A stretch of DNA of 64,000 nt, from NCBI GenBank assembly GCA_030834895.1, contig JAUQXA010000005.1:1-64000 (forward strand), written 5' to 3'. The notes under the pieces were generated by a model. That model was not told the origin of the DNA, searched no databases, and worked only from the letters and a program-made list of their open reading frames with translations. Shown here in pieces: positions 40,915 to 50,683 of this stretch. A program made the translations under genes and the position numbers. Numbering within the stretch: the stretch's first letter is position 1; the number at the start of each line of letters is the position of its first letter. This DNA is from Anaerolineales bacterium. Its GTDB lineage: Bacteria; Chloroflexota; Anaerolineae; Anaerolineales; Villigracilaceae.

Positions 40915-41769
40915 ATGGATACACAAGACAACTCAAACGATATTCAAGGCTGGGATAAGTTAGCTAAGAAATACTCTGATTGGCTAGACGGTGGCAATGA
41001 TTTGATGGGAAAAGCCTTTACCACAATAGTCACCGACAATGTTTTAGACTTGCTTGGTGACCTAAAAGGAAAGAAAATCCTAGATTTAGGTTGCGGAGAG
41101 GGGTATTTATCGAGAGAAATGACATTGCGCGGCGCGCTTGTAAAAGGAATCGATGGGTCTGAGAAAATGATAAAATTAGCTTCATCTAAGAGGGATGAGA
41201 TGGGCAAAGCATTAGATAAAAAAATAGATATGGAATATCAAATTGGGGATATAGCAAAAAAATTGCCTTATGAAGATGACCAATTCGATCTGGTTGTTTG
41301 TAATATGGTGTTAATGGATGTTTATGATGTTAAGTCCGTTGTAAAAGAAACAAAACGCGTTCTCCAAAAAGATGGAAAATTTATATTTTCAATTGTTCAC
41401 CCATGTTTTTTTGATGCATTAGGAAGTTGGCTTGACGTTGATAAAGGGATTTCAATTTTTGTCCCCAAGCGAAGATACATCGAGGAGGTTGTTTACATGA
41501 AACATTTGGTGGGCTTATCTGCTGACGTAGAGTTGACACATTACAATAGACCAATTCAGTATTATGTAAACGCATTGTTGGGCGCCGAAATGCAGATTAC
41601 CGATTTTCGAGAAACAAGTTTTGGTGAACAATTTTTGCGCGACATAAACCTTTTTGATGAACTGAAAAAATATCATCTTACAGCAAATAATCTAATCATT
41701 GGGGCCAAAAAATATAACGCGTGCATTCCTCCTCTGCCTTCAAAACGCAATGCCTTTAAATCAGATTAA
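40915..41769 (+). CDS. SAM-dependent class I methyltransferase
   Basis: The 284-residue protein has the methyltransferase motif I ILDLGCGEGYLSREM (about residues 55-69), motif II VKGIDGSEKMIKLA, and motif IV FDLVVCNMVLMDVYD near residue 125, a Methyltransf_11/25-type core. GAGGTTGAG precedes the ATG. The C-terminal part (YNRPIQYYVNALLGAEMQITDFRE) is typical of small-molecule methyltransferases. Together with the other enzymes in the cluster it points to a modified natural product or sugar. Confidence 0.85.
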   Translation: MDTQDNSNDIQGWDKLAKKYSDWLDGGNDLMGKAFTTIVTDNVLDLLGDLKGKKILDLGCGEGYLSREMTLRGALVKGIDGSEKMIKLASSKRDEMGKALDKKIDMEYQIGDIAKKLPYEDDQFDLVVCNMVLMDVYDVKSVVKETKRVLQKDGKFIFSIVHPCFFDALGSWLDVDKGISIFVPKRRYIEEVVYMKHLVGLSADVELTHYNRPIQYYVNALLGAEMQITDFRETSFGEQFLRDINLFDELKKYHLTANNLIIGAKKYNACIPPLPSKRNAFKSD

Positions 41770-41922
41770 CGGTGATTGATATCCTTTCAAAACAACTTGT
41801 ACAATACGTATTGCTATATAGTATTGTTCTTTTTGACGACAAAAGTCAATAATGTTCGTGCATGGGAAATTTCGCAAATTTTTACGCGCATTTCGATCAC
41901 ATCTTGGCAGGCTACTTGAAAC

Positions 41923-43575
41923 ATGGACAGGCAGCGAATATTACTTGCACAATTATATAGCGAATTGCAGCCACCAAATGCAGAGCCATTTGCCGTGGAG
42001 GTACTTTCTGCTTATATTGAAAAACATACAGTCAACACCGCAGCTGATATCTTTATTGTAAATCCAACTATCAACAATCATGCAGTTGATGATTTTTTGG
42101 AAAAGGTTAGCATTGGTGGCTATAAGTTGATAGGATTATCTGTTCCGCAGGGCACCTATTTTATTGCCAAGTCTATCCTAGAAAAGATTGCTCAGTTAAA
42201 GCAAAACCATCTTGTAGTGCTTGGACACGCCATCCCAACTTACACTCCCGAAATATTTCTGGATGATTTTCCCGATGTCGTAGTGGTGCATGGATGGGGC
42301 GAAGAAGCACTTGTGCAATTAGTTAATTATGTCAATGCTGGTTCGCCCAGGTTAGATGATATCGCGAACATTTCGTTTTTCGATAAGGCAAACGAAAAGA
42401 TTATATCCACATCAATCAATTACTCCGCCGATCCAGTTCCTGCAAAGCGCGTGAGTGTTAGTAAATATTTTGCGAGAATTGAAACCAGCAGAGATTGTCA
42501 TTACGGTTTATGTACATTTTGTACTAGACCGCCAGGTTTATCAAAATCTTGGAAACGTTTGCCTGTTGAGGAAATTCTTCAATCTGTGCAGGAATTAAAA
42601 AATGCCGGTGTCACATATTTTACGTTTGCGGATGAAGATTTTGTGGGAAATGACCTGAATGGGGCTTTAGAAATAGCAACCGGTATAGAAAAAATTGGTG
42701 GAATGAGCTTCTCTATATCCTTGCGAGCAGACAATGTTTTTAATCCAAACTCCGCCTTGGATTCTCAGGAAAATCTATTACGCAACTTTGTGATTAGTCA
42801 GTTAAAAAAATCTGGGCTGTCTTTCATGTTTATTGGGCTTGAATCTCTCTCCGATTCTCAATTGAAGCGATATGGGAAGGGAGTGAAGCCTAAAGATGCT
42901 ATTGAAGCAATAAATATAATAAAACAACACGAAATTCCTCTTGAAGTAGGATTTATGTTATTTGATCCTTTTATTTCTTTGAAGGAATTAGAAGAAATTA
43001 CTTTAGCACTTAGAAATAGTGGGGTTTGGGAAAATGTAGGGAAACTATTTTTAGAGTTAAGGGTTCAAAGTGCGACTTCTTTTGAAATATGGTTGCGACA
43101 AAAGAATCTCCTTGGAAAATTTGATCCTAATTTATTATCCTATCAGTGGGCATATCAGGATCCTGATGTAGGAGAAATTGCCAAAAACTGTATGCAATGG
43201 GCTGAACAGTTTGACAATTGCTATCGTTTACTTCTAAACCTTGTTCGTACAGACATCACTAATCTAACTGCTAAGTATTTTATGAAGGTCTTTAAGAAAC
43301 TTGATTTGCTTATGTTAGAAAGTGTTTTATCTTGGTATGACAAGAACAGTAAAGTCAAAGATTTGAAGACATTAAACAATGAATTTGGAATCAATCGCTA
43401 TGTTTTGGCTGGGGCGCTGGAGTCAGAATTAATTAAGAAGTTTAGTGATGACCGTGCTGAAATCGCAAAACTCATACGAGAGTTAAATGTATATAGGTCC
43501 ATGGTTAGAAAGAATTTAGGGAAGTTTGCAGTCCCAAGCGAATCTGATGTGATTAATTATACTGTCAACAATTGA
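41923..43575 (+). CDS. B12-binding-type radical SAM enzyme
   Basis: The 550-residue protein has an N-terminal Rossmann-like cobalamin-binding domain (LIGLSVPQGTYFIAKSILEKI ... VVVVHGWGEEALVQLV, about 60-140) without the DxHxxG base-off motif. A radical SAM domain follows with cysteines 192, 197 and 200 (SRDCHYGLCTFCTRPPG). The spacing is CX4CX2C, one residue longer than the canonical CX3CX2C. Downstream are YFTFADEDFVGN and SLRADNVF, as in B12-radical SAM methylases and ring-forming enzymes. It lies between a methyltransferase and a carbamoyltransferase in the AT-rich operon. Confidence 0.8.
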   Translation: MDRQRILLAQLYSELQPPNAEPFAVEVLSAYIEKHTVNTAADIFIVNPTINNHAVDDFLEKVSIGGYKLIGLSVPQGTYFIAKSILEKIAQLKQNHLVVLGHAIPTYTPEIFLDDFPDVVVVHGWGEEALVQLVNYVNAGSPRLDDIANISFFDKANEKIISTSINYSADPVPAKRVSVSKYFARIETSRDCHYGLCTFCTRPPGLSKSWKRLPVEEILQSVQELKNAGVTYFTFADEDFVGNDLNGALEIATGIEKIGGMSFSISLRADNVFNPNSALDSQENLLRNFVISQLKKSGLSFMFIGLESLSDSQLKRYGKGVKPKDAIEAINIIKQHEIPLEVGFMLFDPFISLKELEEITLALRNSGVWENVGKLFLELRVQSATSFEIWLRQKNLLGKFDPNLLSYQWAYQDPDVGEIAKNCMQWAEQFDNCYRLLLNLVRTDITNLTAKYFMKVFKKLDLLMLESVLSWYDKNSKVKDLKTLNNEFGINRYVLAGALESELIKKFSDDRAEIAKLIRELNVYRSMVRKNLGKFAVPSESDVINYTVNN

Positions 43576-43650
43576 GCAAATAATTTAGGTTCGTAACTAT
43601 ACCCCAGCATAATTATTGTTTTGGCAAGTTGCCAAGAATTGGAAGAGATA

Positions 43651-46206
43651 ATGTATCCACACTACTCCCTTACAGAGCAAATATACAGTGTGTCGATTGG
43701 TGCAAAAAGAATTGCGGATTTCTTAGATTTAGATATTCGCGCAACGATTCAAGATCTTGTTGTTTACATTGTTAATACTTATGACAATATGAGCGAACCA
43801 ATATACTATAAAAGTCTTGTTGCAAATATTAACAAGCCTGATTTAATAAAAGATTTTAAAATTCTAGACAGCGGGATTTATGTATATGTTGACAAATTCT
43901 TGATTCTTGTTGACAGTCAAGCAATCTCTGCAATTGAGCCTTTTCACCTTTTAGATCGAGTTTATATTCACGCTCCAAAAGGGAGGGTTGTTGTAAAGTT
44001 ATTTCATTATCCATTTAGTTGCGAATCCACTGTGTCGGGCTACACTCTTGGTGTTACTCGGCATGGACATGATAGTTCTGCCGCTTTAATTAATAATGCT
44101 ACTGGTAAAGTTATTGCCTTTGAGCGAGAGGAAAGACCTTTAAGAGTTAAGCCGAGTTTTGAATTTCCGTTGCAAGCGATTCGTGATGTAGTTGATATGG
44201 CAGGTATTCGAGCTGACGAAATAAAATCAATATCTGTAGGACACAGTATTCATTGGTTTGAAGACGCCCCATCTTCTAAGTCGCCAGCAATCAATGCGTT
44301 CAGAGATCTTGGGGATGGCTTTATGAAGGATTTCAGCGCTCGTTTTCGGAGTGCATATATGTTCGAGCGTATAAAAGAGGCATTACCAGTTTTGGATTTG
44401 GAGTCTGTACCCATTTTTTTTGTAAGACACCATATTGCCCATGCAGCTTCTATGCCAATTGATGTACATCAATTGGACAATGAATCTCTTTTCTTAGTTA
44501 TGGATGGCAGAGGGGAATGGGATACAATAACTGCTTGGCTGCTCAAAAATGGAGATTTGAAAAATGTGCTCCATACTGGAATGCCTCATACAATAGGCGA
44601 TATGTACAATATGATGGGGAGATTTATGGGCTGGCGTGAATTTGGTTTTGAGGGACAAATTATGGGGCTTGCCCCATATGGTGAACCTCGAAATCCTCAT
44701 GAACATAAACTCTATGAAATCGTTGCTAGTGCTTATAAAGATTTTGCTCAAATTCAACTAGACACATTAAATTTTAAACTTAACCCAAAATACTTTTTTG
44801 GCTCATTTCAACCTGAATATCTGGCGCAAGTACGTGGTTGGGTGACTCCTTACACTCCATCTCCATATTTTTTAGAGTTACTTGCTCCTCAATTTTCTCC
44901 TATGCCTGAAGGCGAACAAATCGATCCATCTAACCCTAATCATCGCCCCGTTTGCGTACTTGCCTATGCCTTGCAAAACAGAACCCAAGAACTGATACTT
45001 TCTCTTGTGGAGAATCTAAAACTCCAATTTCCTTACATTAAATCATTGTGCGTATCAGGCGGGGTAGCGTTAAATGTTACTACAAATGGAGAAATTATTC
45101 GAAGAGGTCTGTTTAATAATGATAATTTTATAACAACGCCAGTACCTGGTGATGACGGGCTGTCTATCGGTGCGGCACTATACTTTTTGCATTTTTACAA
45201 TAGGCATCAAGAAGTAAAGCGTTCATATAGTTCAGCACTGTTGGGGCGTGAATATAGTGCTTTTGATGTAAAAGTGACGTTAGAGAGATTTGGATTAATT
45301 GGGGATAAAGATTGCATGGAGTACTTCGATCTAGATGACCTTGTAGATACAGTTGCTACCTTAATTCAGCAAGGACATGGAATAGCATGGTTTCAAGGCC
45401 GAGAAGAAGCAGGACCTCGGGCGCTTGGTGCCAGAAGTATTTTATTCCCATTATCAGATCCAAATTCCAATTTACGCGCGAATAAATCTAAGCGACGGCA
45501 GCCATGGAGACCTTCTGCTATCTCTATTCTTGAAGAAGATGCTGGCCTATTTTTAGAACACTGCACAATTGCCCCATATATGAGCATTGCATATCTTCCT
45601 AGCGCCCTCAATAAACAGGTGTTCCAATCAGGACTGCATCCGGCTGATAATAGTACGCGACCGCAAACAGTGAATGACGAAGATGCACCACATCTTTCTC
45701 GTTTACTTAAAAAGATTAAACATAAAACTGGATTGGGGGCTGTATTAAACACTTCATTCAACCGATCTGAACCTATAGTTCATTTTCCGGAAGATGCTTT
45801 AAATACGCTTTACTATCTTGAAGGAGTTGAGTATCTTGCTATTTCTAATTTTCTCATTCGAAAAGGGACATATAAGCCCAGTATTATAGCTGCGGCCGAG
45901 GAAGCAAAAATGCAAAGTGCATTTAAGGCATTTCGAGAGACACGGAATGCTCACGAGCTATTAAAAATTTTACAGTCCTACCCAACATATCCACAACAAG
46001 TGCAAATCGTTTTTGATGGTAAATATAAAATTCCAATGTTTAAGGAAGGATTTGACAGCAAAAATCTAAAGGATGTCATTGATTGTCTTTCTGTTACTGA
46101 AAACTTTTCTGATAATACAGCAATAGAGATTAAGCCACATGACACTCCGTACAAGCCCGTGATTCTTCGGCTGTTAACCAACATAAATCGGAAGAGTGTA
46201 TTGTAA
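43651..46206 (+). CDS. Carbamoyltransferase (NodU/CmcH/TobZ family) with N-terminal extension
   Basis: The 851-residue protein (ATG at 43651, GGAAGAG upstream; a TTG at 43621 is an alternative) has about 130 extra residues before the family core. The core begins YTLGVTRHGHDSSAALI and carries the metal-binding HHIAHA (His260, His261, His264), the Kae1-like GGVALNVTTNGEI and PGDDGLSIGAAL motifs, and the C-terminal EEAGPRALGARSIL, NKSKRRQPWRPSA and LNTSFNRSEPIVHFPEDAL motifs. Family members transfer carbamoyl from carbamoyl phosphate, through carbamoyl-AMP, to hydroxyls of antibiotics, sugars or Nod factors. The extension may be a carrier-recognition domain; that is inference. Confidence 0.9.
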   Translation: MYPHYSLTEQIYSVSIGAKRIADFLDLDIRATIQDLVVYIVNTYDNMSEPIYYKSLVANINKPDLIKDFKILDSGIYVYVDKFLILVDSQAISAIEPFHLLDRVYIHAPKGRVVVKLFHYPFSCESTVSGYTLGVTRHGHDSSAALINNATGKVIAFEREERPLRVKPSFEFPLQAIRDVVDMAGIRADEIKSISVGHSIHWFEDAPSSKSPAINAFRDLGDGFMKDFSARFRSAYMFERIKEALPVLDLESVPIFFVRHHIAHAASMPIDVHQLDNESLFLVMDGRGEWDTITAWLLKNGDLKNVLHTGMPHTIGDMYNMMGRFMGWREFGFEGQIMGLAPYGEPRNPHEHKLYEIVASAYKDFAQIQLDTLNFKLNPKYFFGSFQPEYLAQVRGWVTPYTPSPYFLELLAPQFSPMPEGEQIDPSNPNHRPVCVLAYALQNRTQELILSLVENLKLQFPYIKSLCVSGGVALNVTTNGEIIRRGLFNNDNFITTPVPGDDGLSIGAALYFLHFYNRHQEVKRSYSSALLGREYSAFDVKVTLERFGLIGDKDCMEYFDLDDLVDTVATLIQQGHGIAWFQGREEAGPRALGARSILFPLSDPNSNLRANKSKRRQPWRPSAISILEEDAGLFLEHCTIAPYMSIAYLPSALNKQVFQSGLHPADNSTRPQTVNDEDAPHLSRLLKKIKHKTGLGAVLNTSFNRSEPIVHFPEDALNTLYYLEGVEYLAISNFLIRKGTYKPSIIAAAEEAKMQSAFKAFRETRNAHELLKILQSYPTYPQQVQIVFDGKYKIPMFKEGFDSKNLKDVIDCLSVTENFSDNTAIEIKPHDTPYKPVILRLLTNINRKSVL

Positions 46207-46432
46207 TTTTGGCCGCGAAAGTGGTTTCAGAAAATACCGGCAATTTCAAATTTGAAACCGAGTAAGCTCAAAATTGCGTAATTCCAGTTACTACAACCTA
46301 ATAACCGTCAGTTAAATCGGTTGCGACCTTCTAAACACCATAGAATCTAACCAAAAGGGCGATTTTACCGAGATTTGAATTTGGAATTGCTGAAAAAATA
46401 CTTAGTTAAGATGGTGATAGGTGAGTTATAAT

Positions 46433-47325
46433 TTAACAGTAGACCTCTTGCAAAAGTAAGATAGTGACGGTTTTGAGTTTCTTGTTACAAATGGCAGCGA
46501 TCAGGTTGAAGCGTAGTCTAAAACGTTTACATCGGTTTCGATAGCGTTCACTCAGAATACGAAGGATTCTCAGCCGACGAATAATATTTTCAATCAGAAT
46601 CCGCTTTCGTGACAACGCTCGATTAGTGGCTTTCTATTCCTTGCTCAACGGATGAAGTTTGCTTTTCTTAGCAGGTGTTCGGCTGTTTGGTTGAAGTTGT
46701 GTCGGTTCCTGATGGACAGAATCTGCCAAAATGCAAGTATTTGGTGAGATGAGAAGAGCAACTGTTCTTGAAAAATCGAATATCATGTTGACTGCCATTA
46801 CAAAAATCTGTTGCCAGAATTTCTTCTGTCTTCAAATTGGCAATCAGTTGTGCTTTTTGCCGCTGTAATGCCTGCGTTATCTTTTTCCCCTAGCATCGCC
46901 CGCTTAGGGGAGGCGTGGATGCTCAGTCAGCTTCTCAGTAGCATCTACCAACACAATTTCGATGATGATGTCGCTTGGTTGTAGCGCTTTTCTTCCCGGC
47001 AGGTGAAATTGTTTCGACCTGATTAGTACCTTTTCAACTTTTTTGATGTTTCGACAGACGGTTGACTCGTTGACGATATAGGTCAACCAATATGAAACTC
47101 AGTCCGATATTCGCACCAGTACATCAAAGTCATCAGTAACTGGTTGGCTCGGCTTAACTTGGTGGGTCTGCAAAAATCTCGCAAACCTGCCTCGACAACT
47201 TGTAGCATCTGTTTCAAGGTCCTTCGCTGAACGCCTGTTGACCGTTTAAAATCTTCATTTTTGAGTAATTGTACGACTTTGTATCTCATCTGCCCAGTAT
47301 GGCACATTTATGTAAGAGGTTATAT
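46433..47325 (-). pseudogene. Broken IS5-type transposase (insertion remnant)
   Basis: Three frames on the minus strand together read as one DDE transposase. MRYKVVQLLKNEDFKRSTGVQRRTLKQMLQVVEAG (about 47307-47190) is the helix-turn-helix N-terminus. TYIVNESTVCRNIKKVEKVLI with VLVDATEKL (47086-46904) is the middle with the first Asp. NLIAAICNKKL and ENIIRRLRIL (46615-46433) is the C-terminus in inverted wording. Frameshifts and stops separate them. Partial inverted ends AGACCTCTTGCAAAAG (near 46442) and ACCTCTTACATA (near 47312) suggest the original element limits. Confidence 0.6.
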
Positions 47326-47485
47326 GTTTTTTCAAATGTGTTGAATAGAATAAGCAAACATGGTCTTATATCCTTAGAAACTTTATCCAAAAACAACTTA
47401 TTGGGCTTTTAAAAATCTATATTCCGTGAGCGTATTTGCTAGAAAGACACCTCTAGTCGTATTTATTATAAGGAACGAGTCAATA

Positions 47486-50400
47486 ATGCAAAAATATATT
47501 GATTACCGCCTTACGCTTGTGGGCGATGGGTGGGTTAGAGCTAGATATTCGCCTATTGGGAGTGATAGCGAGAGTGCCGCCCGAGGGCCATTGGATGCAA
47601 GTGCATTTAAGGAGGCTTCATATTGGGCTAACAAGCAAAAGGATGGGGCATTAAAGCCAGCAGAACTTATTAGTTTGGGTGAAAATTTGTGGAGCGCTCT
47701 CTTTTCCTCTGAAGTCAAGTCGCATTTTAGTGAACTATTTAGGGATATCCAAAAAACAAGAGATTGGGGAGTAAGGATAAAGCTTGAATTTGACGAATCA
47801 ACTTCTCCGCAAGAAGCATTTTTACCATGGGAATATATGCGCTACCCCGGTGATGCATATAGCCAATCATTTTGGTTTGCCACCCATCCAAAATTGGTAA
47901 TTTCGCGTTATCGTCCATTATATGAAGTTGCAAATGCAATCAATTTGAAAGGCGATGAAAAATTGCGCCTGTTGATCGCAGTCGCTAATTCAACGGAGTT
48001 ACCTACAATTTTATATGAGCCGGTGTGGGATGTAATAAAGGCACTACCAAAACAGCAATCAATTTTTTTCACCCCGGAATTAATAACAGAATTATCTGCT
48101 AAAAAGTTCGATGAAAAACTAAGAGAATTTCAGCCCCACATTGTGCATATTTTAGCACATGGAAGATTTACAAGCGATGGGGAAATAGCATTAATTGGGA
48201 AAGATAATCATCCGCTATGGTATAAGGATGCAGATTTTGCTGCATTATTTGAATCGTGGACACCTGGAATGGTTTTTTTGCATGCTTGCGAAGGCGCCCA
48301 GACTTCTTTAAACGATGCATTTGTAGGGCTTGCTTCAAGAATAGTTCAAGGAAATATTCCTGTTGTTCTTGCTATGCGTTATCCTATAACAAATAAAATA
48401 GCAGTAGCTTTTTCTCAAGAATTCTATAATGCTTTAGGTAGGGGGGAACCAGTTGATGGGGCAACACAACTAGGCAGAAGATCTATTGGGCGCGATTTTA
48501 GTAATGACACTAGAGACTTTGGGACACCAACATTATTCATGCGAGTACAAGATGGCAAATTTATTTTGAGTGATAAATTTGCTAATTCAACCTATCAAAG
48601 TGGCTTAGAGAACGGTAAAACATTTGTCGAATCTGAAAATACTTTTCATAATCTTCCACAAAAAGGATATGCCAAGTTTATTGGACGCCAAGATCAATTG
48701 TTTAGGATACGTGAATTATTGACTCCAAAATCCGGCTGTAATGTTATCGGAATTACTGGTACTGCTGGTGTAGGGAAAACCACATTGGCTCTTGAGTCTG
48801 CCTTTCAAATGTTAGCGAATGACCAAGCAGAGAACGAGAAATTTGGTGCGATCATATGGACAACTGCACAGACTGTTGTACTAACGGCTGGTGGTTTAAT
48901 GCCTGCGAAGAAACCCATAAACACCTTAGAAAACATCTATACAGTAATTGCTATTACTCTAAGGAAACAGGAGATTTTAAAGTCGAACAAAGATGAGCAA
49001 GACGAATTGATTAGACAAGCCCTTATAAACAGACGAACATTATTAATAGTGGACAATTTTGAGACCGTTGATGACGAAAGGATTTTTTCATTTTTACAGA
49101 CATTGCCCCCGCCAACAAAGGTAATAATCACCTCTCGTTTTAGCGTGGATGTCCCTGGAATTATTGAATTAAATGAACTATCAAAAGAAGACGGCATTTT
49201 ATTTTTAAATGCCGAATGCAATCGACGCAATATAAATCTTAGCGATAATCAAAAAGAACTTTTGCTTGATGCGTGTAGCGGGCTTCCCCTTGTAATGGTA
49301 TGGAGCCTTGCTCAAATGAATTTTGGATACACAGTAGAAGCAACCTTAAAATTGCTAGAGAATTCAAGGGGTGAGGTGGTTCAATATTGTTTCGGTCGAG
49401 CACTTGATATAGTAAAGAAGCAAGATGCATATATAATTTTATTGTCTATTGCGCTCTTCACAGCTGATGCTAGTCGTGAGAGTATAAGCGCCGTGTCAGG
49501 TTTTGATGACCTACTTCGAAGAGACAAAGGATTAGCTCTTTTAAATCAGTTAAGCCTTGTAGATCAGACAAGTGAAAGATTTAAAATACTTCCAATTACA
49601 AAAAGATTAATTGAAACTGGTGTTGATGCTTCTCTTGCTACTTTTATAGATGAGGCGCGAATACGACAAATAGAATATTATTTAGAGTTTATGAAAAGGT
49701 TTAACCCAAAGCAGGAACCTACACCGCCTGTAGAGCCCTTTTGGGAGGAAATTGAGAATATCAGAGGGCTAATTCGTTGGTGTTACTCCACTAACAATTA
49801 CTCGTTGCTGGTGAAATTATCTTGTGGGTACGCGCCTTTTTTGTGGGCACATGGTTTGTACCAAGAACTCTTTGAAATTGTCGAATGGGCAAGTAATGCA
49901 TCAAGAAAAACTGAGAATTGGGAGAAATTAGTCGAAATAAATTTGCATGCGATCTTAGCTAATTTAGATCAGCATCAACCCGAAAAAATGCTCCTAGGAT
50001 TGTCTGTAGTTGAATCTGCTTTCTCAAAAATGAAAATGATCCCAGATGATCTCATGGAAACTTTTTTGTTCACACGCGCGGGGGCTGCGGGATTATTACA
50101 AGACCCCAAGTATTTGGAGTATTTCGAAGAAGACTTAGAATTTACTAGAAAAATGGGCGTTCATTGGCGGGAGGCTGGCACACTGTTTTGGATGGGAACA
50201 TTAGCTTACGATAATCAGAATTGGGAGGAAGCCATTGTTTTTTTCAAGAAAGCCATCCATATAGCTGAATCCCAAAACGATAAACGAACAATGGCTCTTC
50301 CCTACGGATTTATGGTCGAGATTTTATATTATCTTGGGGATGTAAATGGAGCATATAAACTCTACGAAAACGTCTTTGACTTTGTTGAAACATATGGTCA

Positions 50401-50590
50401 ATATATTTCAAAAGGACATTTGAGTTTTGGAATTGCAAAGGTAATGTCTGAAACAGGAAAACTTAGAGAGGCTGTCGTCCAAGCTCAAAGAGCAATGAAA
50501 ATATACACCGATCTAAAACATCCTGATCGAGTAGAAAAATGTAAAGCTTTGCTTGTTTGTCTGCACGAAAAATTATATAATGGAAATTAA
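47486..50590 (+). CDS. CHAT caspase-like protease fused to NB-ARC ATPase and TPR repeats
   Basis: The 1034-residue protein (ATG at 47486, AAGGA upstream) starts with a CHAT domain holding the catalytic pair His225 (HILAHGRF) and Cys268 (VFLHACEGAQTS). An NB-ARC/STAND ATPase follows with Walker A GTAGVGKTTLAL near residue 425 and Walker B LLIVDNFETV near 520, then a winged-helix region. The C-terminal third contains TPR-like helices (AGTLFWMGTLAYDNQNWEEAIVFFKKAIHIAE, HLSFGIAKVMSETGKLREAVVQAQRAMKIY). STAND proteins of this kind sense a trigger through repeats, oligomerise and activate the protease, as in animal and plant inflammasome-like immunity. An anti-phage or programmed-death role is likely. 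The gene is AT-rich. Confidence 0.85.
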   Translation: MQKYIDYRLTLVGDGWVRARYSPIGSDSESAARGPLDASAFKEASYWANKQKDGALKPAELISLGENLWSALFSSEVKSHFSELFRDIQKTRDWGVRIKLEFDESTSPQEAFLPWEYMRYPGDAYSQSFWFATHPKLVISRYRPLYEVANAINLKGDEKLRLLIAVANSTELPTILYEPVWDVIKALPKQQSIFFTPELITELSAKKFDEKLREFQPHIVHILAHGRFTSDGEIALIGKDNHPLWYKDADFAALFESWTPGMVFLHACEGAQTSLNDAFVGLASRIVQGNIPVVLAMRYPITNKIAVAFSQEFYNALGRGEPVDGATQLGRRSIGRDFSNDTRDFGTPTLFMRVQDGKFILSDKFANSTYQSGLENGKTFVESENTFHNLPQKGYAKFIGRQDQLFRIRELLTPKSGCNVIGITGTAGVGKTTLALESAFQMLANDQAENEKFGAIIWTTAQTVVLTAGGLMPAKKPINTLENIYTVIAITLRKQEILKSNKDEQDELIRQALINRRTLLIVDNFETVDDERIFSFLQTLPPPTKVIITSRFSVDVPGIIELNELSKEDGILFLNAECNRRNINLSDNQKELLLDACSGLPLVMVWSLAQMNFGYTVEATLKLLENSRGEVVQYCFGRALDIVKKQDAYIILLSIALFTADASRESISAVSGFDDLLRRDKGLALLNQLSLVDQTSERFKILPITKRLIETGVDASLATFIDEARIRQIEYYLEFMKRFNPKQEPTPPVEPFWEEIENIRGLIRWCYSTNNYSLLVKLSCGYAPFLWAHGLYQELFEIVEWASNASRKTENWEKLVEINLHAILANLDQHQPEKMLLGLSVVESAFSKMKMIPDDLMETFLFTRAGAAGLLQDPKYLEYFEEDLEFTRKMGVHWREAGTLFWMGTLAYDNQNWEEAIVFFKKAIHIAESQNDKRTMALPYGFMVEILYYLGDVNGAYKLYENVFDFVETYGQYISKGHLSFGIAKVMSETGKLREAVVQAQRAMKIYTDLKHPDRVEKCKALLVCLHEKLYNGN

Positions 50591-50683
50591 TTTCGTCAAC
50601 AGTCTATTGTTGAAAAAATATTGATCAGTGTGGCAGGTGCTTATCACAACCCAAGTCGCTGGTTAGAAAAACAGGAGATATAT

